A stretch of DNA of 64,000 bases from Deltaproteobacteria bacterium (GCA_021817825.1 JAKAFS010000004.1:21427-85426), one strand, 5' to 3'. Numbered from the stretch's first letter, positions 6,948 to 16,329 are shown. Numbers and translations: made by a program. Notes: a model not told the origin generated them from the letters alone.

Positions 6948-8116
6948 TAGAGAAGCGACGGTTCCAGCCGGTCGATGCGGAACTGAAGCAGAAGATCGAT
7001 AAACGGCTGCTTCTGGAGGGGATTTTCGGAAAAGCGGAAAAGATGACCCGGGCAGTCGCAATCGGAAGCGCCGAAGGCCTCGACCGTATCATCGGCGATG
7101 GCCCTCACGGCCTGGGCCAGCGCATGCTCCAGCGGTGCGCTGGACCGGATGGGGATGGCGACGCGTCGGTCGGCGTGCACCTTGAGATAATCGATATGCC
7201 AGTGCCGGGTCGACTGGTTCCGGAGATGCCGCTCCAGGCGCTTGGCCAGGGCGCGCCGGGCCGATCCCACGTAGAGATAATAGCCGGCGGAAAAGGGAAG
7301 CGCGCCCAGGCTCCCCACCGGCACCGTCACGGCCCGGGGAAGGTGGAGCAAAAGAAAGTAGCAGCCCGAATCCTTTGCCTCCTTGGCGAGGGTCTCCCAG
7401 GGGATGACCGCCTCCCGGACCCCGGGGGCGAGGGTGAAGTCGGACCGCCAGGAAAGCGCGACCGCCTTGATGAGGAGGTCCTCCCGGCATTCGGCGAAGG
7501 TCCGGGCGAATGCCGGGTCGGTGTGGTAATCGGGGAGGAAGAAGCGGGCCTTTGGCCAGTGGATCAAAAACAGGACCCCGCAGGCGGTGCCCCGGCGATT
7601 CAGGGCGGACAGCTCCTCCAGGTGCCTTTTCCCCCGGGCCGTGACGGCGTCGGGGAACATGGCGATCGACCCGTTGCCGACCAGGGTGCAGGACTTGACC
7701 TCCAGGTAGAAAGGTTTGCCGTCCCGTTCCAGGAGAAAATCGAAACGGCTGTTTCCCATCTTCACCTCGGCCCGGATGAGGGTCGTCTCTTCCAGGCCGG
7801 GGATCCTCTTTTGCCTAAGCAGCGCGGCGGCGACCGTATTGTTGGCGTGGGTATGGAGAAGCAGGGGGATTCCCTCCCGCTCCACGGCCACGGCCGTGTG
7901 GTTGAGGGCGCCCGCTCCGCCCGGTCGCTTTTTTTCCAGATAGACGATCCGTCCGGGCAGGAGCAGTTCCCAGAGCCGGCCCGGGTTCGGCAGATAGGCG
8001 TCCAGCACCCCTTCCTCGGTGGCGCATTGGATGACGAACCGGTTGGGACGGCCGATAAAGACCCCCTTGCGAAGACCGGTGAAAAGGGGGGTGTCGAAGA
8101 GCGACGGATCTCTCAT
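6947..8116 (-). CDS. sfsA: SfsA-type nuclease fused to a DUF123 (GIY-YIG-like) domain
   Basis: A 389-residue fusion. Residues 1-240 are SfsA (sugar fermentation stimulation protein, PD-(D/E)xK-like DNA/RNA-binding fold), with IGRPNRFV, YLPNPGRL, HTHANN and RFDFLLE...FYLEVKSCTL carrying the acidic and Lys residues. Residues 251-375 are a DUF123 domain with the GYYLYVGSA motif resembling GIY-YIG nucleases and a Cys pair in the DCDCPGHL segment. The ATG at 8116 overlaps the methyltransferase stop as ATGA, so the two are coupled. A longer frame to 9028 is the shadow of that methyltransferase. Confidence 0.88.
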   Translation of the reverse strand: MRDPSLFDTPLFTGLRKGVFIGRPNRFVIQCATEEGVLDAYLPNPGRLWELLLPGRIVYLEKKRPGGAGALNHTAVAVEREGIPLLLHTHANNTVAAALLRQKRIPGLEETTLIRAEVKMGNSRFDFLLERDGKPFYLEVKSCTLVGNGSIAMFPDAVTARGKRHLEELSALNRRGTACGVLFLIHWPKARFFLPDYHTDPAFARTFAECREDLLIKAVALSWRSDFTLAPGVREAVIPWETLAKEAKDSGCYFLLLHLPRAVTVPVGSLGALPFSAGYYLYVGSARRALAKRLERHLRNQSTRHWHIDYLKVHADRRVAIPIRSSAPLEHALAQAVRAIADDTVEAFGASDCDCPGHLFRFSENPLQKQPFIDLLLQFRIDRLEPSLL

Positions 8117-8979
8117 ATCGGCCGGTTCGGGAGCGAATCCGGAGCGGAACCGACGCCGGCCGGCGCCGGCCCGGCCAATTTCGTGGCGGTGGCCTTGAAA
8201 AAGGTGTAGCAAAAGACGCCGTCGGGCTCGGTGGTCCGGTAGAGATCGGCAATGCCTTGGTCGATCCGGGCGGGATCGCTCAGTCCGGCCGCGACCGCCG
8301 CATTTCTGATCCCCTCGATCATGGCGGTGAAGGTCCTTTTGATGAATCCCTCCACCCATTCCGGACGGCTCGCATCCACATAGACCATCCGGGGCGAGAC
8401 CTTCAGGTCCGCAAAACCGGCGCTCTTGAGCAGCGGGAAGAGCGATCGGCCGATCAGGGCGTTTCCCCCGGCCCGCCTCTGCAACTCGACCTGGCATTGA
8501 ATCGCCTGCCTTGCCGCTTCGCTTTCGGGATGAAAACAGGTCGAGCCGTGGTCCCCTTCGATGACCGTCACGGTGCCGCCCGGTTTGAGCAACTTCTTGA
8601 GGGCCAGGAGCGCGGCGACCGGATCGGCCAGGTGTTCGAGGACGAAACAGATGAAAAGATGGTCGAAGGACTCGGGTGCGCAGGGGAGCGCAAAGAGGTC
8701 GCCCTGCCGGAAGGTGACGTTCGTCAGCCCCGCGGCGGAGACTTCCCTTTGGGCCTGGGCCAATGAAGTCTCCGAAATGTCCACGGCGGTGATGTGCGCG
8801 CCGGGACTGTTGCGCGCCAGGGTCACGGTTTGGGCGCCGACGCCGCAACCGGCTTCCAGGACCAGCGCGCCCGGCGGATAAGCCGTGTCGGCGTGGAGCA
8901 ATTCCACGAGGGTTTCGGCCTGGTCCTGGAGTCGCGCGCTTTCCCGGCGGTCGTATCCGTGGATGTACGGGATGGTCAT
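8113..8979 (-). CDS. Class I SAM-dependent methyltransferase
   Basis: A 288-residue methyltransferase with the SAM-binding loop LEAGCGVGAQT (about residues 41-51), an acidic residue at the end of strand 2 (ITAVDIS), motif II with GDLFALP and the FVLEHL post-motif. The C-terminal 100 residues are an elaboration likely to bind the acceptor. The Shine-Dalgarno (GGAG/AAGGAAAG) before the ATG supports the start. It is coupled by ATGA to the SfsA-DUF123 gene. The substrate cannot be inferred; general similarity is to UbiE-like enzymes. Confidence 0.82.
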   Translation of the reverse strand: MTIPYIHGYDRRESARLQDQAETLVELLHADTAYPPGALVLEAGCGVGAQTVTLARNSPGAHITAVDISETSLAQAQREVSAAGLTNVTFRQGDLFALPCAPESFDHLFICFVLEHLADPVAALLALKKLLKPGGTVTVIEGDHGSTCFHPESEAARQAIQCQVELQRRAGGNALIGRSLFPLLKSAGFADLKVSPRMVYVDASRPEWVEGFIKRTFTAMIEGIRNAAVAAGLSDPARIDQGIADLYRTTEPDGVFCYTFFKATATKLAGPAPAGVGSAPDSLPNRPI

Positions 8980-9274
8980 CGCTGCTTTCCTTTCTCCTAT
9001 CCGCTTTCTGAGGTCCGGCGCTGCGCAAGGGTGTCAGAAGGGGCCGACTCTGTCAAACGAAAAAACGACTTGAGTTCGGCAGCGGCAGTGGACAGAAGGG
9101 AAGGGAGAGTCCGCAGGAGGCGGCAGGGCGTGAAAAGGATTGACCCTGCGGGGCAGCCTACGGTACATTGGCGGCGCCGCGGAGCGGCAGGCGGTGATCG
9201 GCGGCCTTCGGGAAGCCAGCCGGCAGCGCGGTAAAGAGCCGGGGCCGCCCGGATCGGGAAGGGATCGAGAAGCG

Positions 9275-10009
9275 ATGGACAGTTCGGGGAGCGATCAAGA
9301 TGGGATGCCGCCGTATAGGGTCAGGACGTCGCTGCGGGCCATCCATGTCCGGCTACAGGTTTCGCCTGCCGAGGGACTGACGGTGATCGTCCCCCGGGGG
9401 TTCGATCTGAACCGCCTGCCCGCGATCGTGGAGAAAAAGAAAACCTGGGTGGAAACCCATCTTCGGCGTTTCGCCGCTGCCGCCAAGAGCAGATCCGCGG
9501 ATCCTCCGGCGCTTCCGGAGACCATCGCGCTTGCGGCCCTTGGCGAGTCCTGGCAGGTGGAGTACCGGCCGGCGAAAACGGCCCGGGTGGGGGTGCGTTC
9601 CGCTGAGCCGGGGCGGCTTGTCGTCTACGGGGCCGTCGACCGCCCGAGCGCCTGCCTTGCGGCGCTGAAACTATGGCTGCGGGGCCGGACGCGGGAAACG
9701 CTGGTTCCGCAACTGATCCATCTTGCCGACTCCCATGGCTTCAAATTCCGCGAGGCCGTTGTCCGGGGGCAGAAGACGCGCTGGGCGAGCTGCTCGGCGA
9801 GAGGCACGATCAGTCTCAGCTACAAACTCCTCTTTCTGGAAAACGAAGCCGTCCGGTCCGTCTTGCTGCACGAGCTGTGTCATACGGTGGTCATGGACCA
9901 TTCCCCCCGCTTCTGGGCGCTCTTGACCCGCTTCGAACCGGAATGCAAAGCCATCCGGAAAGGGATGCGCGGCGCCGAAAGACGGGTGCCCGCCTGGGCG
10001 GAAGGGTAG
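9275..10009 (+). CDS. DUF45 (YgjP-like) zinc metallopeptidase
   Basis: A 244-residue protein from the chosen ATG at 9275 (GAGAAG just upstream); the frame stays open to 9140 but the extra residues look unlike the family. The C-terminal half has RGQKTRWASCS and the zinc-protease signature HELCHTVVMDHSPRFW with two His and Glu in HExxH form and the third His eight residues later. These are the hallmarks of the DUF45/YgjP family related to SprT. It is monocistronic, read toward proB on the other strand. The physiological target is unknown. Confidence 0.82.
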   Translation: MDSSGSDQDGMPPYRVRTSLRAIHVRLQVSPAEGLTVIVPRGFDLNRLPAIVEKKKTWVETHLRRFAAAAKSRSADPPALPETIALAALGESWQVEYRPAKTARVGVRSAEPGRLVVYGAVDRPSACLAALKLWLRGRTRETLVPQLIHLADSHGFKFREAVVRGQKTRWASCSARGTISLSYKLLFLENEAVRSVLLHELCHTVVMDHSPRFWALLTRFEPECKAIRKGMRGAERRVPAWAEG

Positions 10010-10056
10010 TCGGCCGCGCCCCGCTTCCGCATCACGGGACTCGCGTTTCCGGAACG

Positions 10057-11217
10057 TCAGTTGGCCGGTTTTTCTTTGGCGGGCGCTTTGACCATGACGG
10101 CCAGATTGTCTCGGTGGATGACCTCGTCGTAATCCTTGCGGCCCAGGACCTGCTCGATCTTGCCGGTCTTGAGCCCCATGATCTTGCGGACCTCTTCGGA
10201 AGAGTAATTGACCAGCCCCTTGGCGAGCTGATTGCCTTCGCCATCGACGCAGGTGACCGGATCGCCGAGTTCGAACTCCCCTTCGACGGCCGTCACGCCC
10301 GAGGGAAGGAGGCTCTTGCCTTCTTCGACGATGGCCGTTTTGGCCCCCGCATCGATGACGATCCGTCCTCTCGACCTTAAAGTGAAGGCAATCCAGTACT
10401 TCCGACTGTTCAGGTGCTCCGCCATGGGCAAAAAGAGGGTGCCCGTTTCCTTGCCGTCCATGATCTCCTGGAGCACCCCCAGGCGCCGCCCCGGGGCGAT
10501 GACATAGGGGATGCCGAAGGCGGTGACCTTTTTGGCGGCCAGGACCTTGCTTTTCATGCCGCCCGTGCCGACCGAGGTGCCCTCTTCGGTGGCGCAGGTT
10601 TCGATCTCCTCGGTGCATTCCGTCACCAGGGGAATGAGTTTCGCCTTTTTGCCCTCCGAGGGATTCCGGTCGTAGAGGCCGTCGGTGCTCGTCAGGTTGA
10701 TCACCAGATGGGCCTCGCAGATGTTGGCCATCATGGCGGCGAGATGGTCGTTGTCGCCGAATTTGATCTCGTCGACGGCGACCGTATCGTTTTCGTTGAT
10801 GACCGTGATCACTCCCCATTCCAGCAAGGTGAACAGGGTGTTGCGGATGTTCAGGAAGCGCTTCCGGTCCGTGATGTCGCTCATGGTCAAAAGGACCTGA
10901 CCGACGAAAAGACCGTGTTTCCCGAAGGCGTTGGAATAGACGCGCATCAGCCGCCCTTGGCCGACCGCCGCCGCCGCCTGTTTCTGGGGGATGCTCTTGA
11001 GCTTGCCTTCGATGCCCAGCCGGTGCTTGCCCGAGGCGATGGCGCCCGAACTGACCAGAACGACCTGGTAGCCCCGTTCTTTCAAGGTGGCGATATCGCC
11101 CACCAGCTGTTCGATAACGGTCAGATCCAGGCCATCCTCGCCCGTCAGGACGGCGCTGCCGACCTTGACGAGGATCCTGCGGACGTTGGCGAGAGTCTCT
11201 TTGCGTGTGGCGGTCAT
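10057..11217 (-). CDS. proB: Glutamate 5-kinase
   Basis: A 386-residue cytosolic kinase catalysing the first step of proline synthesis. The amino-acid kinase domain (1-260) shows VKVGSAVLTG, LVSSGAIASG, INENDTVAVDE, FGDNDHLAA and GTGGMKSKV; the C-terminal PUA domain (about 280-370) includes VTAVEGEF and the GLVNYSSEEV segment. The ATG at 11217 overlaps the obgE stop by four bases (ATGA). It ends the rplU-rpmA-(csp)-obgE-proB run, a common arrangement. proA is not in the window. Confidence 0.96.
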   Translation of the reverse strand: MTATRKETLANVRRILVKVGSAVLTGEDGLDLTVIEQLVGDIATLKERGYQVVLVSSGAIASGKHRLGIEGKLKSIPQKQAAAAVGQGRLMRVYSNAFGKHGLFVGQVLLTMSDITDRKRFLNIRNTLFTLLEWGVITVINENDTVAVDEIKFGDNDHLAAMMANICEAHLVINLTSTDGLYDRNPSEGKKAKLIPLVTECTEEIETCATEEGTSVGTGGMKSKVLAAKKVTAFGIPYVIAPGRRLGVLQEIMDGKETGTLFLPMAEHLNSRKYWIAFTLRSRGRIVIDAGAKTAIVEEGKSLLPSGVTAVEGEFELGDPVTCVDGEGNQLAKGLVNYSSEEVRKIMGLKTGKIEQVLGRKDYDEVIHRDNLAVMVKAPAKEKPAN

Positions 11218-12263
11218 GTCTCCTCCGGTGACTCCTCCTCGTGGAACTCCCCGACAGGGGGACGATGCGGCGGAATCAGGGCGATCAGCGCCCGGAGGAC
11301 CTCCGGGATGCCTTCCCCCGTGGCTGCTGAAAAGGTGAGTAATTGTATCCCCTTTTGGGCGAAGATGTCTATGTCCTTTTTGAGTTTCTCCCGGGTTTCC
11401 GCAAGATCGAGCTTGCCGACGGCGACGACCTGCTTTTTTTGCAGCATCTCGGGACTGAAAAGGCCGAGTTCCCGGTTGATCAATTCATAGTCGTGCCAGG
11501 CGCCCTGCGATGCTTCCGCTGAAATATCGATGATATGGAGCAGAACCGAGGTGCGTTCCACATGGCGGAGAAACTGCATCCCCATCCCGAGCCCGGCGTG
11601 CGCCCCTTCGATCAGCCCCGGGATGTCGGCGATGACGAAGGATTCTCCGTCGCCGTACTGGACGACGCCGAGGTGGGGCGTAAGGGTCGTGAAGGGGTAG
11701 TCGGCGATCTTGGGCCGGGCGGCCGACACCCGGGAAATGAAGGTCGATTTGCCCACATTGGGAAGGCCGATGATCCCCACGTCGGCCAGGAGCTTGAGCT
11801 CCAGGGTGATCCATTTCTCCTCGCCGGGGATGCCGGGCTGGGCGAAACGGGGCACCTGCCGGGTCGCCGTGGCGAATCGGGCGTTGCCGCGGCCGCCCAT
11901 GCCGCCCTTGGCGACGATGAAGGAGGCGCCGTCGGCGTTCAAGTCGGCCAGAAACTCCCCGGTTTCGGCGCTGCGGATAATGGTTCCCACCGGGACGACG
12001 ATGGTTACGTCTTCGGAGTCCCGTCCCGTCCGTTTGGCCCCCTCGCCGTGGCCGCCGTGTTTGGCCAGGTAATGCTGGCGGAACTTCAAATCGATCAGCG
12101 TCCTGCGGCTCGATGACGCCTTGAGCACCACGTCGCCGCCGTGGCCGCCGTCGCCCCCGTTGGGGCCTCCGTGAGGGACGAACTTCTCCCTCCGGAAACT
12201 GACGCAACCGCGTCCGCCGTCTCCCGCCTTGACGTAGATTTTTGCCTCGTCGATAAATTTCAT
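11214..12263 (-). CDS. obgE: Obg/CgtA GTPase
   Basis: A 349-residue ribosome-associated GTPase needed for 50S assembly. Residues 1-158 form the glycine-rich Obg fold (GDGGRGCVSFRREK, GGPNGGDGGHGG). The G domain has the P-loop GLPNVGKS, G3 DIPGLIEGA and G4-like GKLD. The C-terminal tail is short and acidic rather than a long OCT domain. The ATG at 12263 is where the family begins; the frame upstream to 12314 is ignored. The stop overlaps proB. Confidence 0.96.
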   Translation of the reverse strand: MKFIDEAKIYVKAGDGGRGCVSFRREKFVPHGGPNGGDGGHGGDVVLKASSSRRTLIDLKFRQHYLAKHGGHGEGAKRTGRDSEDVTIVVPVGTIIRSAETGEFLADLNADGASFIVAKGGMGGRGNARFATATRQVPRFAQPGIPGEEKWITLELKLLADVGIIGLPNVGKSTFISRVSAARPKIADYPFTTLTPHLGVVQYGDGESFVIADIPGLIEGAHAGLGMGMQFLRHVERTSVLLHIIDISAEASQGAWHDYELINRELGLFSPEMLQKKQVVAVGKLDLAETREKLKKDIDIFAQKGIQLLTFSAATGEGIPEVLRALIALIPPHRPPVGEFHEEESPEET

Positions 12264-12312
12264 TGCTTTGTCTTGAGCCTTTTCACGGGGAGAGGACGGC
12301 GAAGGAAAATAC

Positions 12313-12339
12313 ACCGCCGGTGCACAGACAACCGGCGGT
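12313..12339 (-). terminator. Possible terminator after csp
   Basis: Arms ACCGCCGGT (12313-12321) and ACCGGCGGT (12331-12339) form a perfect 9-bp stem with a 9-nt loop. In the minus direction it is followed by GTATTTTCC, only a weak U-run. It would separate the short csp message from obgE. Confidence 0.4.
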
Positions 12340-12414
12340 CGTTCTGCGGGAAGATGCCGCTGAAGGCGGCCTCAATGGGAGATGAGGACTTAAGTCCAGA
12401 AGGAACGGGCGGTG

Positions 12415-12630
12415 TTAAATCTTGCGTACGTCCGCGGCGGCCTGCCCCTTTTGGTCCTGCTTGATCGCGAATTCGACTCGGTCGCCTTCGGCCAAGCTGC
12501 GGAACCCCTCGGCGACGATGGCGCTGTGATGGACAAACACGTCCTGTCCCGAATCGCGGGAGATGAAGCCGTAACCCTTCTTGTCGTTAAACCACTTGAC
12601 AACCCCGGTTTCGCGTCCGATCTCGTCCAT
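12415..12630 (-). CDS. Cold-shock domain protein
   Basis: A 71-residue single-stranded nucleic-acid binding protein of the CspA family. RNP1 is KGYGFIS (about residues 18-24) and RNP2 is DVFVHHSAI (30-38), within the usual five-stranded barrel. The start has GGAG upstream. It is inserted between rpmA and obgE, which normally lie together; the stem-loop at 12313-12339 may end a short csp transcript. Confidence 0.95.
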   Translation of the reverse strand: MDEIGRETGVVKWFNDKKGYGFISRDSGQDVFVHHSAIVAEGFRSLAEGDRVEFAIKQDQKGQAAADVRKI

Positions 12631-12665
12631 TTCTCCGACTCCTCGTTATGGTTAGGAAAAAATCC

Positions 12666-12923
12666 CTACGCGGCTGCGTAGACACTGATCTTCTTCCGCT
12701 TCTTGCCGAGTCTTTCGAATTTTACGACGCCTTCGATCTTCGAGAAAATAGTATAGTCCTTGCCCAGGCCGACATTCAGGCCGGGATGAAAGACGGTTCC
12801 TACCTGACGGACGATAATGGAGCCGGCGCTGATCTTTTCGCCGCCGAAAACCTTGACGCCCCTCCGCTGGGAGTTGCTGTCTCTACCGTTCCGGGAGCTT
12901 CCCTGTCCTTTTTTGTGTGCCAT
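12666..12923 (-). CDS. rpmA: 50S ribosomal protein L27
   Basis: An 85-residue basic protein. The N-terminus [16 protein letters not shown] is the flexible tail that reaches the peptidyl-transferase centre; [10 protein letters not shown] and GKDYTIFS complete the signature. It starts with mature-type MAHKK, so no N-terminal processing peptide as in Firmicutes. It lies 12 bp after rplU. Confidence 0.97.
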   Translation of the reverse strand: MAHKKGQGSSRNGRDSNSQRRGVKVFGGEKISAGSIIVRQVGTVFHPGLNVGLGKDYTIFSKIEGVVKFERLGKKRKKISVYAAA

Positions 12924-12935
12924 CGCGCCCTCCGC

Positions 12936-13247
12936 TTAAATGGTGATTTCTTTGATTTTCATACTGGTCAACAGCTGGCGGTGACCGTTCTTCTTGCTGA
13001 ACCCCTTGCGCTTTTTCATCTTGAAGACGATAAGCTTGGGACCCTTGGTCTGGGCAATGATTTCGCCCGTCACTTTCGCGCCTGCGACGATCGGCCTGCC
13101 GATTTGGACATCTCCCTCTTTTTCGACCATCAGGACCTGATCGAAAACAACCGCATCGCCTTTGTCGCCGGTGATCTTCTCGATGGCGATCACGTCTCCG
13201 ACCGAGACCCGATGCTGCTTGCCGCCTGTTTTGATGACTGCATACAT
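12936..13247 (-). CDS. rplU: 50S ribosomal protein L21
   Basis: A 103-residue 23S rRNA-binding protein. [14 protein letters not shown], the IGRPIV segment and the [16 protein letters not shown] basic block are diagnostic. It is the first gene of the rplU-rpmA unit and has a clear promoter 45 bp upstream. Confidence 0.97.
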   Translation of the reverse strand: MYAVIKTGGKQHRVSVGDVIAIEKITGDKGDAVVFDQVLMVEKEGDVQIGRPIVAGAKVTGEIIAQTKGPKLIVFKMKKRKGFSKKNGHRQLLTSMKIKEITI

Positions 13248-13288
13248 GGCTTATATCATCCTTTTACCTGGAAATTTTTTGACTTTGC

Positions 13289-13318
13289 ACCATAACGAAA
13301 AGCGGATGCCTTTGTCAA
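13289..13318 (-). promoter_or_regulatory. Sigma70 promoter for rplU
   Basis: On the minus strand TTGACA (13318-13313) is followed after 18 bp by TATGGT (13294-13289). The predicted start gives a leader of about 35 nt to the rplU ATG. Good hexamers and position. Confidence 0.65.
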
Positions 13319-13325
13319 TAGATTT

Positions 13326-15869
13326 TTATGAGGGGTCCTGCAAAATTATTTCCCGGGCGGTTCCGCCGGCGTGGGCGGCAAAAAGGGCGGCGGTCTTCAG
13401 GATCCGCACCTCCTGGAGCGCCTCGCTGGTCAGCCCAAGGACGCCGGAAAGGATTTCCGTCGGGCGGACGGTCCCGCGGGGGCTCATGTGGGCGGAGAGC
13501 CGAATCCGCAAGCCGGCGCGGTCGAGGGTCGCATCGGCGACAAAGGGACGGATCTCCTTGACGGCGGGCTTGCCGTTCGCTTCCCGGACGACGTTGAAAT
13601 GGTCCGCAGCCAGAAAGGCGCCGAGCGCCGCCTCGATCCGGTCCAGTTCCCCGGCCGGCGTCTCTTCGGGCAGGACGAGGTCATAGGTGAATCCCACCAC
13701 CAGTTCGGCCAGGGAAAAGGCGCGCGGGGGAAGCTCCTGCACCGCCGTGATGGCGACCCCCTCGGGAAGCGCCGCGTTGATCTTGGCGATCAGCGGGTCG
13801 AGCGATCCTTTCGGTTCCCAGATGCGCAGATCGGCGAATTCACAGCGGCTTTCCATGCCGACCGAGGTGGCCCCGGCAAAGGAGATCCGCGGGTGGGGGT
13901 GGTATCCCTGGGAGTAGACAAAGGAAAAACCGCCGATGGTCATCGCCCGGTAGAGGGCCGACGAAAGCTCCAGATGGGAGAGAAAACGGGCCGGCCCCAG
14001 TTTGGTGAAACGGATCCGGAGCGCCTTTTCGAAATTTCCTTCCCCGGCCCGGTCGGCGTAGCGGGAGGCCAGCGTCCCGACCGGGGCATCGGCCGGGGCG
14101 GTCACGGGACGGATGGTTTTATGGTCGCAGACGCCGCAGTCGCCGCAGGCGCCGGTCCGGCAATCGGGCGTCGGCTCGCCCTTTTGGGCCCGAGAGGCCT
14201 CGGCCAGGAGGAATGCCCGGCTGACGCCGCAATCGACGATCTCCCAGGGGAATCGTTCGGCCGGGTCCCGCTCCCGCAGGTAGGCGGCCGGGTCGATGCC
14301 CGTTTTTCCCAGCGCCTCTTCCCAGAGGTCGAACCGGAAACGGTCGCTCCAGCCGTCGAAACGGCAGCCGAGCCGGAAGGCCGCTTCAATGAGCGCCCCG
14401 GTCTCCTCGCCGCCCCGGGAGAGGACGCCTTCCAGCAGGCTCATCCTAGCGTCGTGCCATTTGACGCTGATGTTCCGGTGCTTCAGGCGATTCCGGAAAA
14501 ATTCCTGGCGGCTGGCCGTCTCGGCCATGCCGATCTGGCGCTGCCACTGGAAGGGGGTGTGGGGTTTGGGGACGAAGGTGGAAAGGCTGACCGTGACCTG
14601 GCCCCGGTTGCCGGCCGTCCGGAGGACCTTGTGGGCCAGATCCGCGATCCCTTCGAGGTCCTCTTCCCGCTCGTCCGGAAGGCCGAGCATGAAGTAGAGC
14701 TTCACCGACTTCCAGCCGGCGGCAAAGACCCGTTCCGTGGTGGCCAGGAGTTCGGCTTCCGTATTTCCCTTGTTGATGACGTCTCTGAGGCGCTGGGTGC
14801 CTGCCTCGGGGGCCAGCGTGAAGCTCGTCTTCCGGACCCGCCTTATCGCCTCGATCAGGTTGGGGGTGAGGGTTTCCGACCGCAGCGACGGGAGGGCCAG
14901 GGCGATCCTTTGGGCATAGTACCGGTCCATGAGCGTCTTTAGGAGCGGTTCGATGAGCGAGTAGTCTCCGGAACTGAGCGAAAGAAGGGATATTTCGTCA
15001 TGTCCCGTCGCCTGCAGCATCGCCTCGGCCATTTCCTCCAAGACGGCCGGGGTCCGCTCCCGGACGGGCCGCCAGACCATCCCGGCCTGGCAGAAGCGGC
15101 AGCCGCGGGTGCAGCCCCGGGCGACCTCCAGGGTGATCCGGTCGTGGATCGTCTTCATGAGGGGGACGACGGGGCACAAAGGGACGCGCCAAGCGTCGAG
15201 ATCGGCGATGATCCGTTTTTTGATTCGCCTTTCGCCCTCATGAAGGCCGGGCACGTAGACGCCGGGAATCGCGGCCAGGGCGGCGAGCCGGTCCCGGCGC
15301 GTGCCGCTTTTGCTCTTGACCTCCCGGATGGCAGCAGCGATTTCGCCTACGGCCTCCTCTCCTTCGCCGATGACGAAGGCATCGATGAAGGGGCTCAGGG
15401 GAGCGGGATTGAAGGCCGAAGGACCCCCGGCAATGACCAGGGGGTGCGCCTCGCCGCGTTCGGAGCGGTGCAGGGGGATGCCGCCCAGCTCCAGCATCGT
15501 CAGGACATTGGTATAGGAAAGTTCGTATTGGAGTGAAAAGCCCACGATGTCGAAGGCGGACAGCGGCCGCTGCGCTTCCAGGGAACAGAGGGGCAAGGAA
15601 CGCCGGCGCAGTTCCCGCTCCATGTCCGGCCAGGGGGCGTACACGCGCTCGCAGGCGGTGTCGGGAAGGGCGTTCAGGACGGCGTAGAGGATCTGGAAGC
15701 CCAGGTGGGACATGCCGACCTCATAGGCATCGGGGAAGGCCAAACAGAAGTGCAGTTGGCCTTTTGCCTCCTTGATGCGCGGGGCGTTTACCTCGCCGCC
15801 GGTATAACGGCTGGGTTTTTCCAGGTTGAGCAGCCACCCGCCTAAATCAGTGCATATTTTATCGGTCAT
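13326..15869 (-). CDS. Cobalamin-binding radical SAM protein fused to DUF2344 (TIGR03960/TIGR03936 type)
   Basis: An 847-residue protein. Residues 1-210 resemble a B12-binding fold, the radical SAM core starts at about 240 with the cluster motif CTRGCRFC, and the C-terminal 230 residues (from about 615) are the DUF2344 domain found fused in this family. A Cys-rich patch (CRTGACGDCGVC) lies near residue 575. The ATG at 15869 overlaps the preceding gene's stop as ATGA; the open frame beyond is its shadow. The family is often located by rplU/rpmA in anaerobes, suggesting an RNA or ribosome-related role, but no reaction is established. Confidence 0.88.
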   Translation of the reverse strand: MTDKICTDLGGWLLNLEKPSRYTGGEVNAPRIKEAKGQLHFCLAFPDAYEVGMSHLGFQILYAVLNALPDTACERVYAPWPDMERELRRRSLPLCSLEAQRPLSAFDIVGFSLQYELSYTNVLTMLELGGIPLHRSERGEAHPLVIAGGPSAFNPAPLSPFIDAFVIGEGEEAVGEIAAAIREVKSKSGTRRDRLAALAAIPGVYVPGLHEGERRIKKRIIADLDAWRVPLCPVVPLMKTIHDRITLEVARGCTRGCRFCQAGMVWRPVRERTPAVLEEMAEAMLQATGHDEISLLSLSSGDYSLIEPLLKTLMDRYYAQRIALALPSLRSETLTPNLIEAIRRVRKTSFTLAPEAGTQRLRDVINKGNTEAELLATTERVFAAGWKSVKLYFMLGLPDEREEDLEGIADLAHKVLRTAGNRGQVTVSLSTFVPKPHTPFQWQRQIGMAETASRQEFFRNRLKHRNISVKWHDARMSLLEGVLSRGGEETGALIEAAFRLGCRFDGWSDRFRFDLWEEALGKTGIDPAAYLRERDPAERFPWEIVDCGVSRAFLLAEASRAQKGEPTPDCRTGACGDCGVCDHKTIRPVTAPADAPVGTLASRYADRAGEGNFEKALRIRFTKLGPARFLSHLELSSALYRAMTIGGFSFVYSQGYHPHPRISFAGATSVGMESRCEFADLRIWEPKGSLDPLIAKINAALPEGVAITAVQELPPRAFSLAELVVGFTYDLVLPEETPAGELDRIEAALGAFLAADHFNVVREANGKPAVKEIRPFVADATLDRAGLRIRLSAHMSPRGTVRPTEILSGVLGLTSEALQEVRILKTAALFAAHAGGTAREIILQDPS

Positions 15870-16321
15870 GCCGTTGTCTCTTTCTCTTTTCCGACTGCGT
15901 AACGGTAAGGGTCCTTCGTGATCTCCCGGTAGCGGGAGCGGGCAAAGCGGCGCGGAAAGTCCGGGCGCGCCAGATAGGGGAGCGTGTCCCTGCCAAAGGC
16001 GGCGATCAACTCCTGCACCGTCCGCTCTCCCTGGAGATGCGGAACGAAACTCCGCTCCATCCGGTATTCGAAGGAGGGCTCGGCGCCGAACACCCGTTGC
16101 ACTTCGGCGTAGTGGTCCGGGAGGTCGAAATCGCCGGGGTGAAGCTCCAGGGTCATCCTGAAGAGGAGTTCCACCTTTTGGGTATCGGCGGCGATCGGGC
16201 GGGAGAGGTCCCAGACCTCGACCGTCTGCCCGTTGGCCAGGAGGATGCTTTCTCTGAGTTGCATGCGCGAAATCGATTGCCTCTTTTCCGGAATGGACGC
16301 TTTTCGTCGCACCCATATCAC
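15866..16321 (-). CDS. Uncharacterised protein, coupled to the radical SAM gene
   Basis: A 151-residue soluble, basic protein that I do not recognise. It has no signal peptide or membrane helix. The GTG at 16321 has AAGGGCAAAG just upstream; an internal ATG at 16264 (MQLRES) is an alternative and is where ordered sequence seems to begin (residues 20 on, with strands around VEVWDLS and KVELLFRMTLEL). It overlaps the radical SAM gene by ATGA, implying stoichiometric expression and perhaps a shared task. Confidence 0.7.
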   Translation of the reverse strand: MIWVRRKASIPEKRQSISRMQLRESILLANGQTVEVWDLSRPIAADTQKVELLFRMTLELHPGDFDLPDHYAEVQRVFGAEPSFEYRMERSFVPHLQGERTVQELIAAFGRDTLPYLARPDFPRRFARSRYREITKDPYRYAVGKEKETTA

Positions 16322-16329
16322 CTTTGCCC

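Noticed and set aside
6947..9028. Single 693-residue frame on the minus strand
   Set aside because: Its first 304 residues are an out-of-frame reading of the methyltransferase gene (8113-8979); only the part from 8116 is a real protein.
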